From Deltaproteobacteria bacterium (GTDB taxonomy: Bacteria > Desulfobacterota > DSM-4660 > Desulfatiglandales > HGW-15), in contig JAFDHO010000003.1 in the NCBI GenBank assembly GCA_019308745.1, positions 1 to 64,000 of the forward strand: 64,000 bases of DNA, written 5' to 3'. Numbering within the stretch: position 1 is the stretch's first letter; each line of letters starts with the position of its first letter. Shown here in pieces: positions 18,949-26,435 of this stretch. The translations under genes and the position numbers were made by a program. Below the pieces are notes generated by a model. The model did not search any database and was not told the DNA's origin. It was given only the letters and a program-made list of their open reading frames with translations.

Positions 18949-19922
18949 CCTATTCTCGCCCCCTCAACGGATCCCGATATGGCAGGTGCCTGACGACCCT
19001 TCAGCACCTCTCTGGCGTCCTCGACGTCGCGGGCAATCTGCTGGGCCAGGTCTTCCACGCTCTCGAAGGGCATTTCGTCCCTCAGGCGATGGATGAAGTT
19101 GATCCTGATGGTCTTTCCCAAGAGGTCGCCTGAGAAACCCAGCAGGTGGGTTTCCACGCTCAACGGGTTGTCTCCCCCAAAGGTGGGGTTGTAACCGATA
19201 TTCGTTACCCCGTCGTAGGTTCCCTCTTCCAAAAGCACGGTTACGGCATAGACCCCCTTCTTTGGTATCAATTCATCGATGAGCCTCAAATTGGCGGTAG
19301 GAAACCCCAGGAGCCTCCCCCCTCTGCCGGCCCCCTTGATAACCGTTCCGGAGACCTGGTAGTGTCTCCCGAGGAAGACCTCGGCTTCTGCAATCCTCCC
19401 CTCCTGAACGAGCTTTCTTATGGATGTGCTGGATACGAGTTTGTTATCGACGTAGACGGGAGCCACAACATGGACGGTAAACCCCAATTTGTCTCCCAGT
19501 TCTCGGAGCAGGGCGATATCTCCCTTACGATCGTACCCGAAGGTGTAGTCGTATCCTACGACGATCTCCTTGATGCCCATTTTACCCACGAGGATTTTCT
19601 CCACAAAGTCCGGGGCAGAGATGGAGGCAAATTCCCGGGTAAAGGGGGTGCACAGGATCACGTCGATCCCCGCCTCCCCTATGAGTTCCAATTTCTGTTG
19701 AGTCGGGGTGATCAGGGGGGGGCCGTTCCCCGGTTTCATGACCCGTACCGGGTGGGGCTCAAAGGTCATGACGATCGATTGGCCTTTCAAGGCCTGTGCC
19801 CTTTCCCGGGTCTTGCGAAAGAGTTCCAGGTGTCCCTTGTGGACCCCGTCGAAGTTACCAATGGTAAGAACAGGATTCTCTAAGGGGTGTCTCAGTTCAT
19901 CGAGTCCTCTGATGATTTCCAT
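18945..19922 (-). CDS. ribF: Bifunctional riboflavin kinase/FAD synthetase RibF
   Basis: Makes FMN and FAD from riboflavin. Adenylyltransferase domain (about 1-180): LTIGNFDGVHKGH nucleotide-binding motif and VGYDYTFGYDRKGD. Kinase domain (about 185-305): GRGGRLLGFPTANL, GVYAVTVL and NPTFGG. 325 residues from the ATG at 19922, which gives the usual N-terminus MEIIRGLDEL; an in-frame upstream start at 19982 would add 20 unlike residues. FAD produced here is the donor for ApbE encoded just downstream, so the cluster has a shared flavin theme. Confidence 0.96.
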   Translation of the reverse strand: MEIIRGLDELRHPLENPVLTIGNFDGVHKGHLELFRKTRERAQALKGQSIVMTFEPHPVRVMKPGNGPPLITPTQQKLELIGEAGIDVILCTPFTREFASISAPDFVEKILVGKMGIKEIVVGYDYTFGYDRKGDIALLRELGDKLGFTVHVVAPVYVDNKLVSSTSIRKLVQEGRIAEAEVFLGRHYQVSGTVIKGAGRGGRLLGFPTANLRLIDELIPKKGVYAVTVLLEEGTYDGVTNIGYNPTFGGDNPLSVETHLLGFSGDLLGKTIRINFIHRLRDEMPFESVEDLAQQIARDVEDAREVLKGRQAPAISGSVEGARIG

Positions 19923-20067
19923 GTGTCTCGCGTGCTCTCCAAGAAAAATCGGCCCAATATGGATGAGGGACATGCTCAGCAAACAGGATCAGGCCGTCAT
20001 TTTAGGGATTGACATGAACTGCCTGATAATATAAATATTTAACAAAAAATATCAACTCTATTTCCGT

Positions 20068-20154
20068 GCCGAAGTGGCGGAATTGGTAGACGCGCTAGGT
20101 TCAGGGTCTAGTGGGCGTAGGCCTGTAGGGGTTCGAGTCCCCTCTTCGGCACCA
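20068..20154 (+). tRNA. tRNA-Leu (anticodon CAG)
   Basis: Full cloverleaf: acceptor GCCGAAG pairs with CTTCGGC, D-arm GGCGGAATTGGTAGACGC, anticodon stem CTAGG/TCTAG with CAG at 20102-20104, a long variable arm typical of class II tRNA-Leu, T-arm AGGGGTTCGAGTCCCCT, discriminator A and encoded CCA (20152-20154). Confidence 0.98.
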
Positions 20155-20162
20155 TGAAACTC

Positions 20163-20199
20163 AAAGGGGTCAGCGAAGAAAGAATCGTTGACCCCTTTT
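20163..20199 (+). terminator. Rho-independent terminator of tRNA-Leu
   Basis: AAAGGGGTCAGCGA pairs with TCGTTGACCCCTTT (one G-T pair) with an 8-base loop and ends in TTTT. It starts 9 bases after the tRNA. Confidence 0.85.
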
Positions 20200-20210
20200 C
20201 TATCGTCCAA

Positions 20211-20297
20211 AGTAAAGACCACCAGGTGCCTGGACTCGTTCATCCACTGGGCAAGGGTCTGAATCCTCTGGTCCAGATCTTTCCCCATCATGATCAT
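20211..20297 (-). pseudogene. 5' remnant of a Sir2-family (sirtuin) deacylase gene
   Basis: From ATG 20297, which follows a GGAGG site, the frame reads [17 protein letters not shown] and ends in SRHLVVFT, closely resembling the start of bacterial Sir2 proteins up to the point where GAGIS should follow. After residue T (about 20211) homology stops and the frame runs into the tRNA-Leu terminator hairpin and then antisense through the tRNA. The NAD-binding and catalytic parts are missing, so the gene is dead. Identification rests on about 28 residues and is moderate. Confidence 0.45.
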
Positions 20298-20547
20298 GCC
20301 TCCACAATGTATCTGGAAGATCATAAAAGACTTCCTGAGCACCTCTCGCCCACACGCTAACACACCACGAACATTTTGTTTATGAATCTCTTTTTGGAGA
20401 TGCTCCTGTCTTTAAGCGGTCCAGGAGGGCCCTGGCTCTTCCCAAGGGAACGCTTGGTAAAACAAAAGGCTTCCAGGTCAAATGGGTCGTCCCTGGCCCC
20501 TTCACAATCTTCTCGGGGGAGGGCCTAGAAAGGCTTGGGGAATTGGC
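20298..20547. other. Intergenic stretch upstream of the sirtuin remnant
   Basis: 250 bases with no gene that I can support. It probably includes the former promoter and leader of the sirtuin remnant (minus strand) and the 3' flank of the nucleotidyltransferase gene. Confidence 0.4.
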
Positions 20548-21021
20548 TTAGCTGTTCTTGGCTTTCAAGAGGTATTCAATATCCTGCAGGTCCTTTACGT
20601 TTTCCTTCCTTATCTTCTTTGTCTTAATCAGATCATCAATGCAAGGTATGCGAAAAAAAATATCCTGCTCTGGATCTTCCTTCAAGGTTGCTCTCTCATA
20701 GCAGGATCTGAATTCAATCAACTCCCCCTCGATATTTCGTACGGCCTCGTGGAAAAAGAGGTCAATCTTCCTAGGGCCTGCATAGACATGAATAATGGGT
20801 TTGCTGCTTTGCTCGGAGTCGGAAAGGTCACACCCTTTTTTTCCGAAATAGGACAGCACCTTCTCCTTTTGGCTCGAATCTACCCAGAAATCGTAGTCTG
20901 CTGTCAGCAAAGGGGCCCCGTAGAGGACAACGGCCCTGCGCCCTATGATAAGGTACCTGATCGCCATCCTGTTGAAGTCCTTGACGATATCGAAGAAATC
21001 TAATTCGACTTCCGGCTCCAT
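20548..21021 (-). CDS. Nucleotidyltransferase-fold protein (AbiEii/MNT-like)
   Basis: 157 residues from ATG 21021. The segment RYLIIGRRAVVLYGAP followed by DYDFWVD matches the nucleotidyltransferase beta fold: glycine at the motif start and the D-x-D metal pair. The usual GG or GS of the first motif is GR here, so activity is uncertain. A second carboxylate may be D in PRKIDLFFHE. Such proteins occur as antitoxin or toxin components (AbiEii, MNT). An upstream ATG at 21063 with no proper site spacing is possible. It overlaps the 3' end of the small gene at 21000-21188. Confidence 0.65.
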   Translation of the reverse strand: MEPEVELDFFDIVKDFNRMAIRYLIIGRRAVVLYGAPLLTADYDFWVDSSQKEKVLSYFGKKGCDLSDSEQSSKPIIHVYAGPRKIDLFFHEAVRNIEGELIEFRSCYERATLKEDPEQDIFFRIPCIDDLIKTKKIRKENVKDLQDIEYLLKAKNS

Positions 21022-21188
21022 ATCGTCCCAAACCTTCTTATGTAGTCTTGTAGTGCTGACCATTCCTGTTCAATGTAACGAAGCCTTTGGCAAGGGGAGA
21101 GTCTCGAGAAGTGAGCAATGTCCCTCTCTAACTCCTCCCGCCTTTCAGCAGGGATCTCTTCAACACTCTTGGGATAACGGATCTTCAT
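21000..21188 (-). CDS. Small helical partner of the nucleotidyltransferase gene
   Basis: 62 residues from ATG 21188 (an in-frame earlier start up to 21275 is possible; the GGAGG at 21188 sits too close to the ATG to decide). Composition is charged and helical, with SVEEIPAERREELERDIAHF and SPCQRLRYIEQEW. I do not recognise a family. Overlap with the next gene suggests a two-gene module, as in toxin-antitoxin pairs, but this is inference. Confidence 0.5.
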   Translation of the reverse strand: MKIRYPKSVEEIPAERREELERDIAHFSRLSPCQRLRYIEQEWSALQDYIRRFGTIWSRKSN

Positions 21189-21484
21189 TCCTCCAGATAC
21201 CCTTTCCAATTGGTCCTGCCCACGCATCATTAAGATGATTCCGATGGTCTCATAACCTACACGAATATACATCAAGCTAGCATCAGGGTATTGATTTTGT
21301 CAATGAGTATCGGAGGCAAACCCCACCACCTGTGCATTGGTATGCATCTCTCCAGCCGCATCTCAAAACAGGGATTCCCTCATCGGTGCAATGGAACGTA
21401 GAGGGCTTGTATTCCCATGTGCATAGGGGCAGGGAAACACCGTGTCCTTGGGCTTATTTCAATTGGGCTGTGGGGTCCTTGAAG
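21189..21484. other. Non-coding decayed stretch
   Basis: No intact gene. On the minus strand short frames continue from the epoxyqueuosine-reductase-like remnant (for example SFKDPTAQL after a frame change near 21470) before stops appear, which fits decay of that gene. Confidence 0.35.
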
Positions 21485-21688
21485 CTACAGGGCATCAGGG
21501 AGGCGCACTTCCCCGGGAAGAAGGTGGTCCTGATCTGCTATTTGTCGCAGGTCATCGAAGCGATCACCTGCCCTGGCACTCACCAGCAGGGGAGGCCTCC
21601 ACCATCTGGCCGAGGCATGCCCCGACTCTTCTTCCACATACCTTCCGGCAAACTCCCTCAAATCATTGATTGTTAACTCCAGGGCCAT
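21485..21688 (-). pseudogene. 5' remnant of an epoxyqueuosine-reductase-like Fe-S protein gene
   Basis: Starts at ATG 21688 after AAGGAGG and reads MALELTINDLREFAG, then WWRPPLLVSARAGDRFDD and QDHLLPG, which resembles the N-terminal part of QueG-like proteins of anaerobes. A stop follows LPDAL at residue 67, where a family member would continue for some 200 residues with 4Fe-4S motifs. It lies 90 bases downstream of the bacterioferritin gene, same strand. The family call is tentative. Confidence 0.4.
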
Positions 21689-21777
21689 GGGGCGTCTCTG
21701 CCTCCTTCCGTTCGAGCGTGGAATTAGGGAACGATGGCCGAAACAAGCGCGGACCACCAAGGCCCCTAGTTTTAGGG

Positions 21778-22281
21778 TCATTCCCTGGCTGCCGTGATGA
21801 CAAAACCCTGCGGTTGTAATCCGGTCGAAGAGGGTGTCCCGTTCACCTTCGCGAGGTAGGCCGCGCTGAGCTTCTGGATGTGCCCGTTCACGTTGTCGAA
21901 GTAATTGAGATGGACCTGCTCGTCGTTGATGATGTCCTCGAAGAGCTTGACGCTCGTGCTGTCGCCGTTTTCACTGCACACCAGCAGGAACTGGTTGTAT
22001 GCCGTGATGGCGCCGTGTTCGCGGTCAACGTCAAAGGGGAAGACGGCTTCCACTTCCTGCCCCTTCACTGTCTTCCCGGCAGGCTCCGAGGTGGGTTCTC
22101 CTCCAAGCTCCTTGATCCGCTCAGCGAACATTTCCGCGTGTCGCATCTCATCAATGGCAATGAGCTTGATGTTCGCGGCCATCTCTCCGTAGTCCATATC
22201 ATCGAGGTTGCAGTGCTGGTTCATGTATTGGTGGATGGCCTGGAGCTCCATTGCGCGCGCCTTGCCCAGGACCTCTATCAC
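21778..22281 (-). CDS. bfr: Bacterioferritin, Desulfovibrio-like, with a replaced 5' end
   Basis: Iron-storage ferritin; 167 residues. Ferroxidase ligands: Glu in MELQAIHQYMNQH, the IDEMRHAE motif (Glu, His and the Met that binds heme at the dimer interface), and Glu/His in DEQVHLNYF. The end STGLQPQGFV is typical of the Desulfovibrio type. The natural N-terminus is missing: homology begins at the start codon itself (GTG 22281, VIEVLGKARAMELQ) and upstream the DNA belongs to a sulfite-oxidase-like gene in another frame. Only the first few residues are lost, so the protein could still fold; whether it is expressed from the foreign upstream region is unclear. Confidence 0.85.
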   Translation of the reverse strand: MIEVLGKARAMELQAIHQYMNQHCNLDDMDYGEMAANIKLIAIDEMRHAEMFAERIKELGGEPTSEPAGKTVKGQEVEAVFPFDVDREHGAITAYNQFLLVCSENGDSTSVKLFEDIINDEQVHLNYFDNVNGHIQKLSAAYLAKVNGTPSSTGLQPQGFVITAARE

Positions 22282-22282
22282 C

Positions 22283-22558
22283 TTTTCCTTCCACGCGGAG
22301 GCGCCACCGCTCCAGAGAGACCCTGTGGTCGGATAGACCCATGGTTTCGAACTCCTTGAGGGGGGTCAAGTCCAGGTTTCTGGGATCCAGGTGACCAGGA
22401 TTCTTGTCAATCAATGCGTCCCTGGAAGTCCGCCTTGGAATGAGGACCTTCTTGGCCCCTGCCACAGCAGAAGAGACGAGGGAAACCACGGGGGAGGTGA
22501 GGATTCCTGCAAAGGCAGCCCATGAGGCCAACCTCGAAAGAAAGGTCCTCCTGCCCAT
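22283..22558 (-). pseudogene. 5' remnant of a sulfite-oxidase-family molybdoprotein gene
   Basis: From ATG 22558 (AAGGAG site 7 bases upstream) the product begins with a Tat signal, MGRRTFLSRLASW, and continues PRNLDLTPLKEFETMG and SLERWRLRVEG, the start of sulfite-oxidase-like molybdopterin enzymes. The match ends at about 22288, at the junction with bacterioferritin sequence; the reading frame then runs out of frame into bfr until 22199. The molybdopterin-binding domain is absent. Confidence 0.6.
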
Positions 22559-23067
22559 GGGAACTCCTTTTCGGAAAGCGGTCCTTTTTCTGTCCATGAT
22601 CCCATCCTTTCTCGTTAACGGCAGGTCTTCTGGGAGACTTGTCCCCTGAAAGAGGCCTTCCGGGGCACCCAGGTCCTCCATGGGGTTTCGCCGCTGGTTC
22701 GTCATTTGGACAAACATTTGTTGGGAGACGATTTCAAGATAAGAGATAGTTGAAACAATTTCAATGGAAAAGACTCCAGAAGGGGAGGAGAGGGCAAAGG
22801 TCGTCCAAACCGGGAGCCCTCCCTTGGGAGCAGGAAAAGGGAATGGTCAGTCCGGTCTCAAGGCGTCTGGAGTCCATAATTCCTGAGGTTTGAAAGAAAA
22901 TCGCAGTCCTGTTAAGATCAATTCACGATTCAGGCTGATGGGACATTAGTGGGGTTGGGGTGCTGGAACATCCGATATCACCTTGGGGTGAAGGATATGG
23001 AGGTCAAGAAAGAGCCCATTGGTCCAGAGACCGGATAGGGACAAAGGGCGAGGGGAAGGTGGAGAAA
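22559..23067. other. Divergent intergenic region
   Basis: About 500 bases between the truncated sulfite-oxidase-like gene and the DUF169 gene. No gene is supported. A small hairpin (ATCC and CACC pairing with GGTG and GGAT, 22973-23000) lies in the leader of DUF169. No convincing promoter hexamers were seen. Confidence 0.4.
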
Positions 23068-23802
23068 ATGGGGTTTGACAGGGCTGGATTAGAAGTCTTT
23101 GAAAGGTTCAATTTCGACAGGCCGCCTGTAGGGGTGAAGTTCGTTTCCGAGCTGCCGGATTCAATGGACAGGCTCAATGACAAAATGGCCCTTTGTGAGA
23201 TGCTCAAGAGGGCCCAGGAAGGACATGCCTTTTACGGGGACTCCGACAATCACGCCTGCGGTGCGGGGGCCTATGTGCTGGGGCTCAAGGATATCCAGGA
23301 GCGGTATTTGAATGGGGAGTTCGGGGCCGCATTAGGGATATTCGATTCCCCACGGGCCGCAAGTCGAGTCTATCACTATACCCCCAGGATCGCTCGAGGC
23401 GTGGTGAAGTACGTGCTTTTTGCTCCCTTTGAGAAACTCAAATATGAGCCTGATGTGTTCATTTGCCTTGCACGGCCGGACCAGACGGAGATCTTGCTCA
23501 GGGCCTTGAGCTACCGCACAGGACAGATGTGGACGAGCCGCTATTCCCCTGTCATTGGGTGCGCGTGGATCTTGGTTCACCCCTATCTATCCGGGGAGCT
23601 GAATTACAGTGTGACAGGACTCGGCCACGGCATGAAGCGCAGAAAACTCTTCCCCCAGGGATACCAGTTGGTGGCCATTCCCTTTGACCGGTTGCCATCG
23701 ATGATCCTCTCCCTGAAGGAGATGCCCTGGACTCCGCCCGCCTATCAGCCGGACGGCTTTGATTTTGTGAAGAGAGTCATTGACGAATTGGGGCTCGAAT
23801 AA
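23068..23802 (+). CDS. DUF169 family protein
   Basis: 244 residues from ATG 23068, preceded by GGAG at good spacing; earlier in-frame starts lack one. Landmarks: FNFDRPPVGVKFV, the Cys-containing NDKMALCEMLKRA and HACGAGAYVLGL, and PVIGCAWILVHPYLSGE. DUF169 is common in anaerobes and methanogens; conserved cysteines suggest a cofactor or metal role, but the function is unknown. The stop codon TAA is supplied by the inverted-repeat element inserted at the 3' end. Confidence 0.85.
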   Translation: MGFDRAGLEVFERFNFDRPPVGVKFVSELPDSMDRLNDKMALCEMLKRAQEGHAFYGDSDNHACGAGAYVLGLKDIQERYLNGEFGAALGIFDSPRAASRVYHYTPRIARGVVKYVLFAPFEKLKYEPDVFICLARPDQTEILLRALSYRTGQMWTSRYSPVIGCAWILVHPYLSGELNYSVTGLGHGMKRRKLFPQGYQLVAIPFDRLPSMILSLKEMPWTPPAYQPDGFDFVKRVIDELGLE

Positions 23803-24073
23803 CACTTTAGCTCTAGGAAAGATGATAGAACTATAGGGGCTCGGGGGGATCTCTTGGAAGAGGTGAACTTGCTTCAGTGGTACTCCATTCGCATAGCTCA
23901 AGGGCCTGGCGGTCGGATAGCCATATCCATTATCTACGGGAAGGAAATCTTGGCATGACGATGAGGTAACCGACCGCCTGACCGGCACACAATGAGGCAT
24001 TCCTCCTGATGTCTTTCACCTCTGGAAAGAGATTGCTGAGGCCCCAATTCCTTGAAAAGGGCTAAAATATTGC
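23799..24073. mobile_element. Diverged MITE-like element with near-perfect 8-bp target duplication
   Basis: Left end ATAACACTTTAGC and right end GCTAAAATATTGC are degenerate versions of the termini of the element at 8431-8610. Flanks are GGGCTCGA (23791-23798) and GGGTTCGA (24074-24081), 7 of 8 bases equal. Inside, GGCGGTCGG (23908-23916) faces CCGACCGCC (23970-23978). No coding capacity. The right flank continues AATAG, so the gene's original end GGGTTCGAATAG is still visible after the element. Confidence 0.5.
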
Positions 24074-24096
24074 GGGTTCGAATAGGCTGAGCAGGC

Positions 24097-25791
24097 CTAC
24101 ATGCGGCCTCGCCTCAGAATGGTCACCAGTAACCAGAAACCCATGATGCCGGCAATGAGAAACCCTGCGAGGCCGATGAGAGGTATCTCGTGCCATTTCG
24201 GGGGGATGCCGGAAAGTACGATGAGGGACGAGCCAATGATAAGGGCTGCCAGGACTATGGCAAAGGCGAGCCTGTTGCTGATTCGGTCATGCGTGGACAG
24301 CATGGGCTCGAGGCCCCGGTGCTCGAATTCCAGCTTGACCCTTCCGAGCCTGGCCTGCCTCAAGATGTCACGGACCTCTCCCGGGATCTCCATCAGGAGG
24401 TGAAGAAAATCTATCCCCGAATCCACCAGATCCGTTCCAATCCTCCTCGGGTGCAACCTTTGCATCTGCACACTTTTGATAACGGGTGCGGCCTGACTGG
24501 TCGCATCGAAATTGGGATCGAGCTTGCGACCGAGCCCCTCTGCGTTACCAAGGGCCTTTATCATGAGGAAGAGGTCCGGAGGAATGATGAGTTTGTATCG
24601 AGACGCGATCTCCATGAGTTGATGGAGTATCTTCATGAGGTCCAGGTCCTTGAGGGGCCTGTAGAAATGACGGTCTATGAAGTCCGCCACGTCTCGCTCC
24701 AGGCGATCCCGGTCCGGCTCGTCCGTTCTTGTCGTCAGCCTCAGAAAGGCATCCGTGGCCTTGACCTCGTCCCTCCTGACGATACTCATGACCAGGTCGG
24801 CGAAGTTTTCCCTGCTCTTTCTGCTGATCCGGCCCATCATCCCGAAATCCAGGTAGCATATGACGTTGTTGGGGAGGACAAAGATGTTTCCGGGATGGGG
24901 ATCGGCATGGAAGAAACCATGCACAAAGATCTGCTTGAGGATAAGGTCAAAGCCCCTGCGAGCGATCTCGCGGGTATCGAGACCTTCCTGCTGCAGTTTC
25001 TCAATGTCAGAGGCCTTGACTCCCCTGACATATTCCATTGTTAATACGCACCTCGTTGTGGTTTCACGATAGATTTTGGGGACATAAATCGTCCGGTCGC
25101 CCATGAATTGCATGGCGAACCTCTCCACGTGGGCCGCCTCAAAGGTATAATCCAGTTCCTTCTCAATGGTGCGAGCAAATTCCTCCACCAGCCGGGTGGG
25201 CCGGTGGACTTCTGCAGCCTTCAAATGGCGCTCCGTCAGGGTAGCGATATGAAGCATTATTTCGAGGTCCACCTCAATGGTCTTCCGGACATGTGGCCGC
25301 TGCACCTTGACAATGACCTCGTCACCATCCATGAGCGTGGCACGATGGACCTGGCCGATGGATGCCGAAGCTAGGGGGGTCTCGCTAAAGCCCATGAAAG
25401 TGTCCCTCAGGGGCGCACCGAGCTCGGTTTCGATGATCTTTTCCACCTCGGGAAACTCTACGGGCGGAACGTGGTCCTGGAGTTTTTCCAGTTCCTTGAT
25501 GAACTCCACGGGCAGGAGGTCAGGACGTGTCGAAAGGAACTGGCCCATCTTGACAAAGGTTGGCCCCAACTCCTCCAGGGCCATCCTGACCCTCTCGGCG
25601 CGAGTGAGGGATTCTATCTTTTCCCTGCGCTTTCGAGAGATCATCTGGAGGCCTACTTCGATGTATTGCTCAATCTTGAGCGTATCCACGAGATCCCCGA
25701 AGCCGTACCGAAACAGGACGGCCAGGATCTGTCGGTATCGTTGTACGTGACGGTAGGTCCTTCCGATTATCCCGATCTTTCGAATGTGCAT
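24097..25791 (-). CDS. UbiB/ABC1/AarF-family atypical protein kinase-like ATPase
   Basis: 564 residues. Family-specific KxGQ motif in FVKMGQFLSTRPDLLP, alanine-rich loop ASASIGQVHRA in place of a glycine loop, catalytic HADPHPGNIF and DFG in YLDFGMMG; two C-terminal transmembrane helices (about 500-560) anchor it to the membrane. In aerobes UbiB supports ubiquinone synthesis; anaerobes use relatives for quinone or isoprenoid lipid handling, so the lipid here is unknown. Pairing with a phasin-like gene 164 bases upstream is frequent in this phylum. Confidence 0.92.
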   Translation of the reverse strand: MHIRKIGIIGRTYRHVQRYRQILAVLFRYGFGDLVDTLKIEQYIEVGLQMISRKRREKIESLTRAERVRMALEELGPTFVKMGQFLSTRPDLLPVEFIKELEKLQDHVPPVEFPEVEKIIETELGAPLRDTFMGFSETPLASASIGQVHRATLMDGDEVIVKVQRPHVRKTIEVDLEIMLHIATLTERHLKAAEVHRPTRLVEEFARTIEKELDYTFEAAHVERFAMQFMGDRTIYVPKIYRETTTRCVLTMEYVRGVKASDIEKLQQEGLDTREIARRGFDLILKQIFVHGFFHADPHPGNIFVLPNNVICYLDFGMMGRISRKSRENFADLVMSIVRRDEVKATDAFLRLTTRTDEPDRDRLERDVADFIDRHFYRPLKDLDLMKILHQLMEIASRYKLIIPPDLFLMIKALGNAEGLGRKLDPNFDATSQAAPVIKSVQMQRLHPRRIGTDLVDSGIDFLHLLMEIPGEVRDILRQARLGRVKLEFEHRGLEPMLSTHDRISNRLAFAIVLAALIIGSSLIVLSGIPPKWHEIPLIGLAGFLIAGIMGFWLLVTILRRGRM

Positions 25792-25954
25792 CCCTTTTCC
25801 CTTGCCTTCCGCTTCGCTGCGGGCCAGAACAAAGTGGGTGCCCCTTCATGACCCACGCTCAGCACTTGGACCACAATCCTCCGAGCGACCCTCCCTCCTT
25901 ACCCTTTTTGAGTCTGCAGGAAGTGACGACATCAGGCGGCGGCCGGAGGAATGT

Positions 25955-26275
25955 CTATTCGTCAGCGGTTCTCTTCTTGTCCCTTGAAACCCTTTGCTCC
26001 AGGCCCTTTATCTTCTTCTCTATCTTATCCACATCTTCTTTCGTGGCGACGTCGATCTTCTCCAAGACCCTGTGGATAATCTCTTCGACCCTGGACTCAA
26101 AGTCCTTTCTGGCCTCCTCCGACTTTCTCAAGAGTTCATCGATCAACTCCTTGCCTTCTCTTTCCGACATCTTGCCCTTGTCTATCATTTCTTTGGCAAG
26201 GTCCTCGACCTTGTCCTTGGTCATAACGGCAAGGCCTATTCCGGTGAGCATTGTCTTTTTCACGAGATCAAACAT
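25955..26275 (-). CDS. Phasin-like helical protein
   Basis: 106 residues: a short hydrophobic N-terminus (MLTGIGLAVMTKDKVEDLAK) and a long amphipathic coiled coil with heptads (ESRVEEIIHRVLEKIDVATK, VDKIEKKIKGLEQRV). This is the PhaF/PhaI-like phasin pattern, but no polyhydroxyalkanoate genes are here; in Desulfobacterota such proteins commonly stand beside UbiB genes and may be membrane-associated partners. GGAGGG precedes the start. Confidence 0.75.
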   Translation of the reverse strand: MFDLVKKTMLTGIGLAVMTKDKVEDLAKEMIDKGKMSEREGKELIDELLRKSEEARKDFESRVEEIIHRVLEKIDVATKEDVDKIEKKIKGLEQRVSRDKKRTADE

Positions 26276-26435
26276 GTGAAACCCTCCTTTTGATACTCGC
26301 CAAGAAAGTATTTGTTATAGCGAAACAATATTCATTGGAGAGCAGATTTTCAAGTCTTTCATGGAGTTCCCTTAGGGACGGCCCGCAGCTTATCGCAGTG
26401 AAGCGGAGATCCCGCTTGCGGGGCTGCGGCGAGCG

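Noticed and set aside
20058-20210. The tRNA-antisense end ([14 protein letters not shown]) of a minus-strand frame
   Set aside because: It is the reverse reading of tRNA-Leu and its terminator, a common false gene. Only the upstream sirtuin-like part (20211-20297) is reported.
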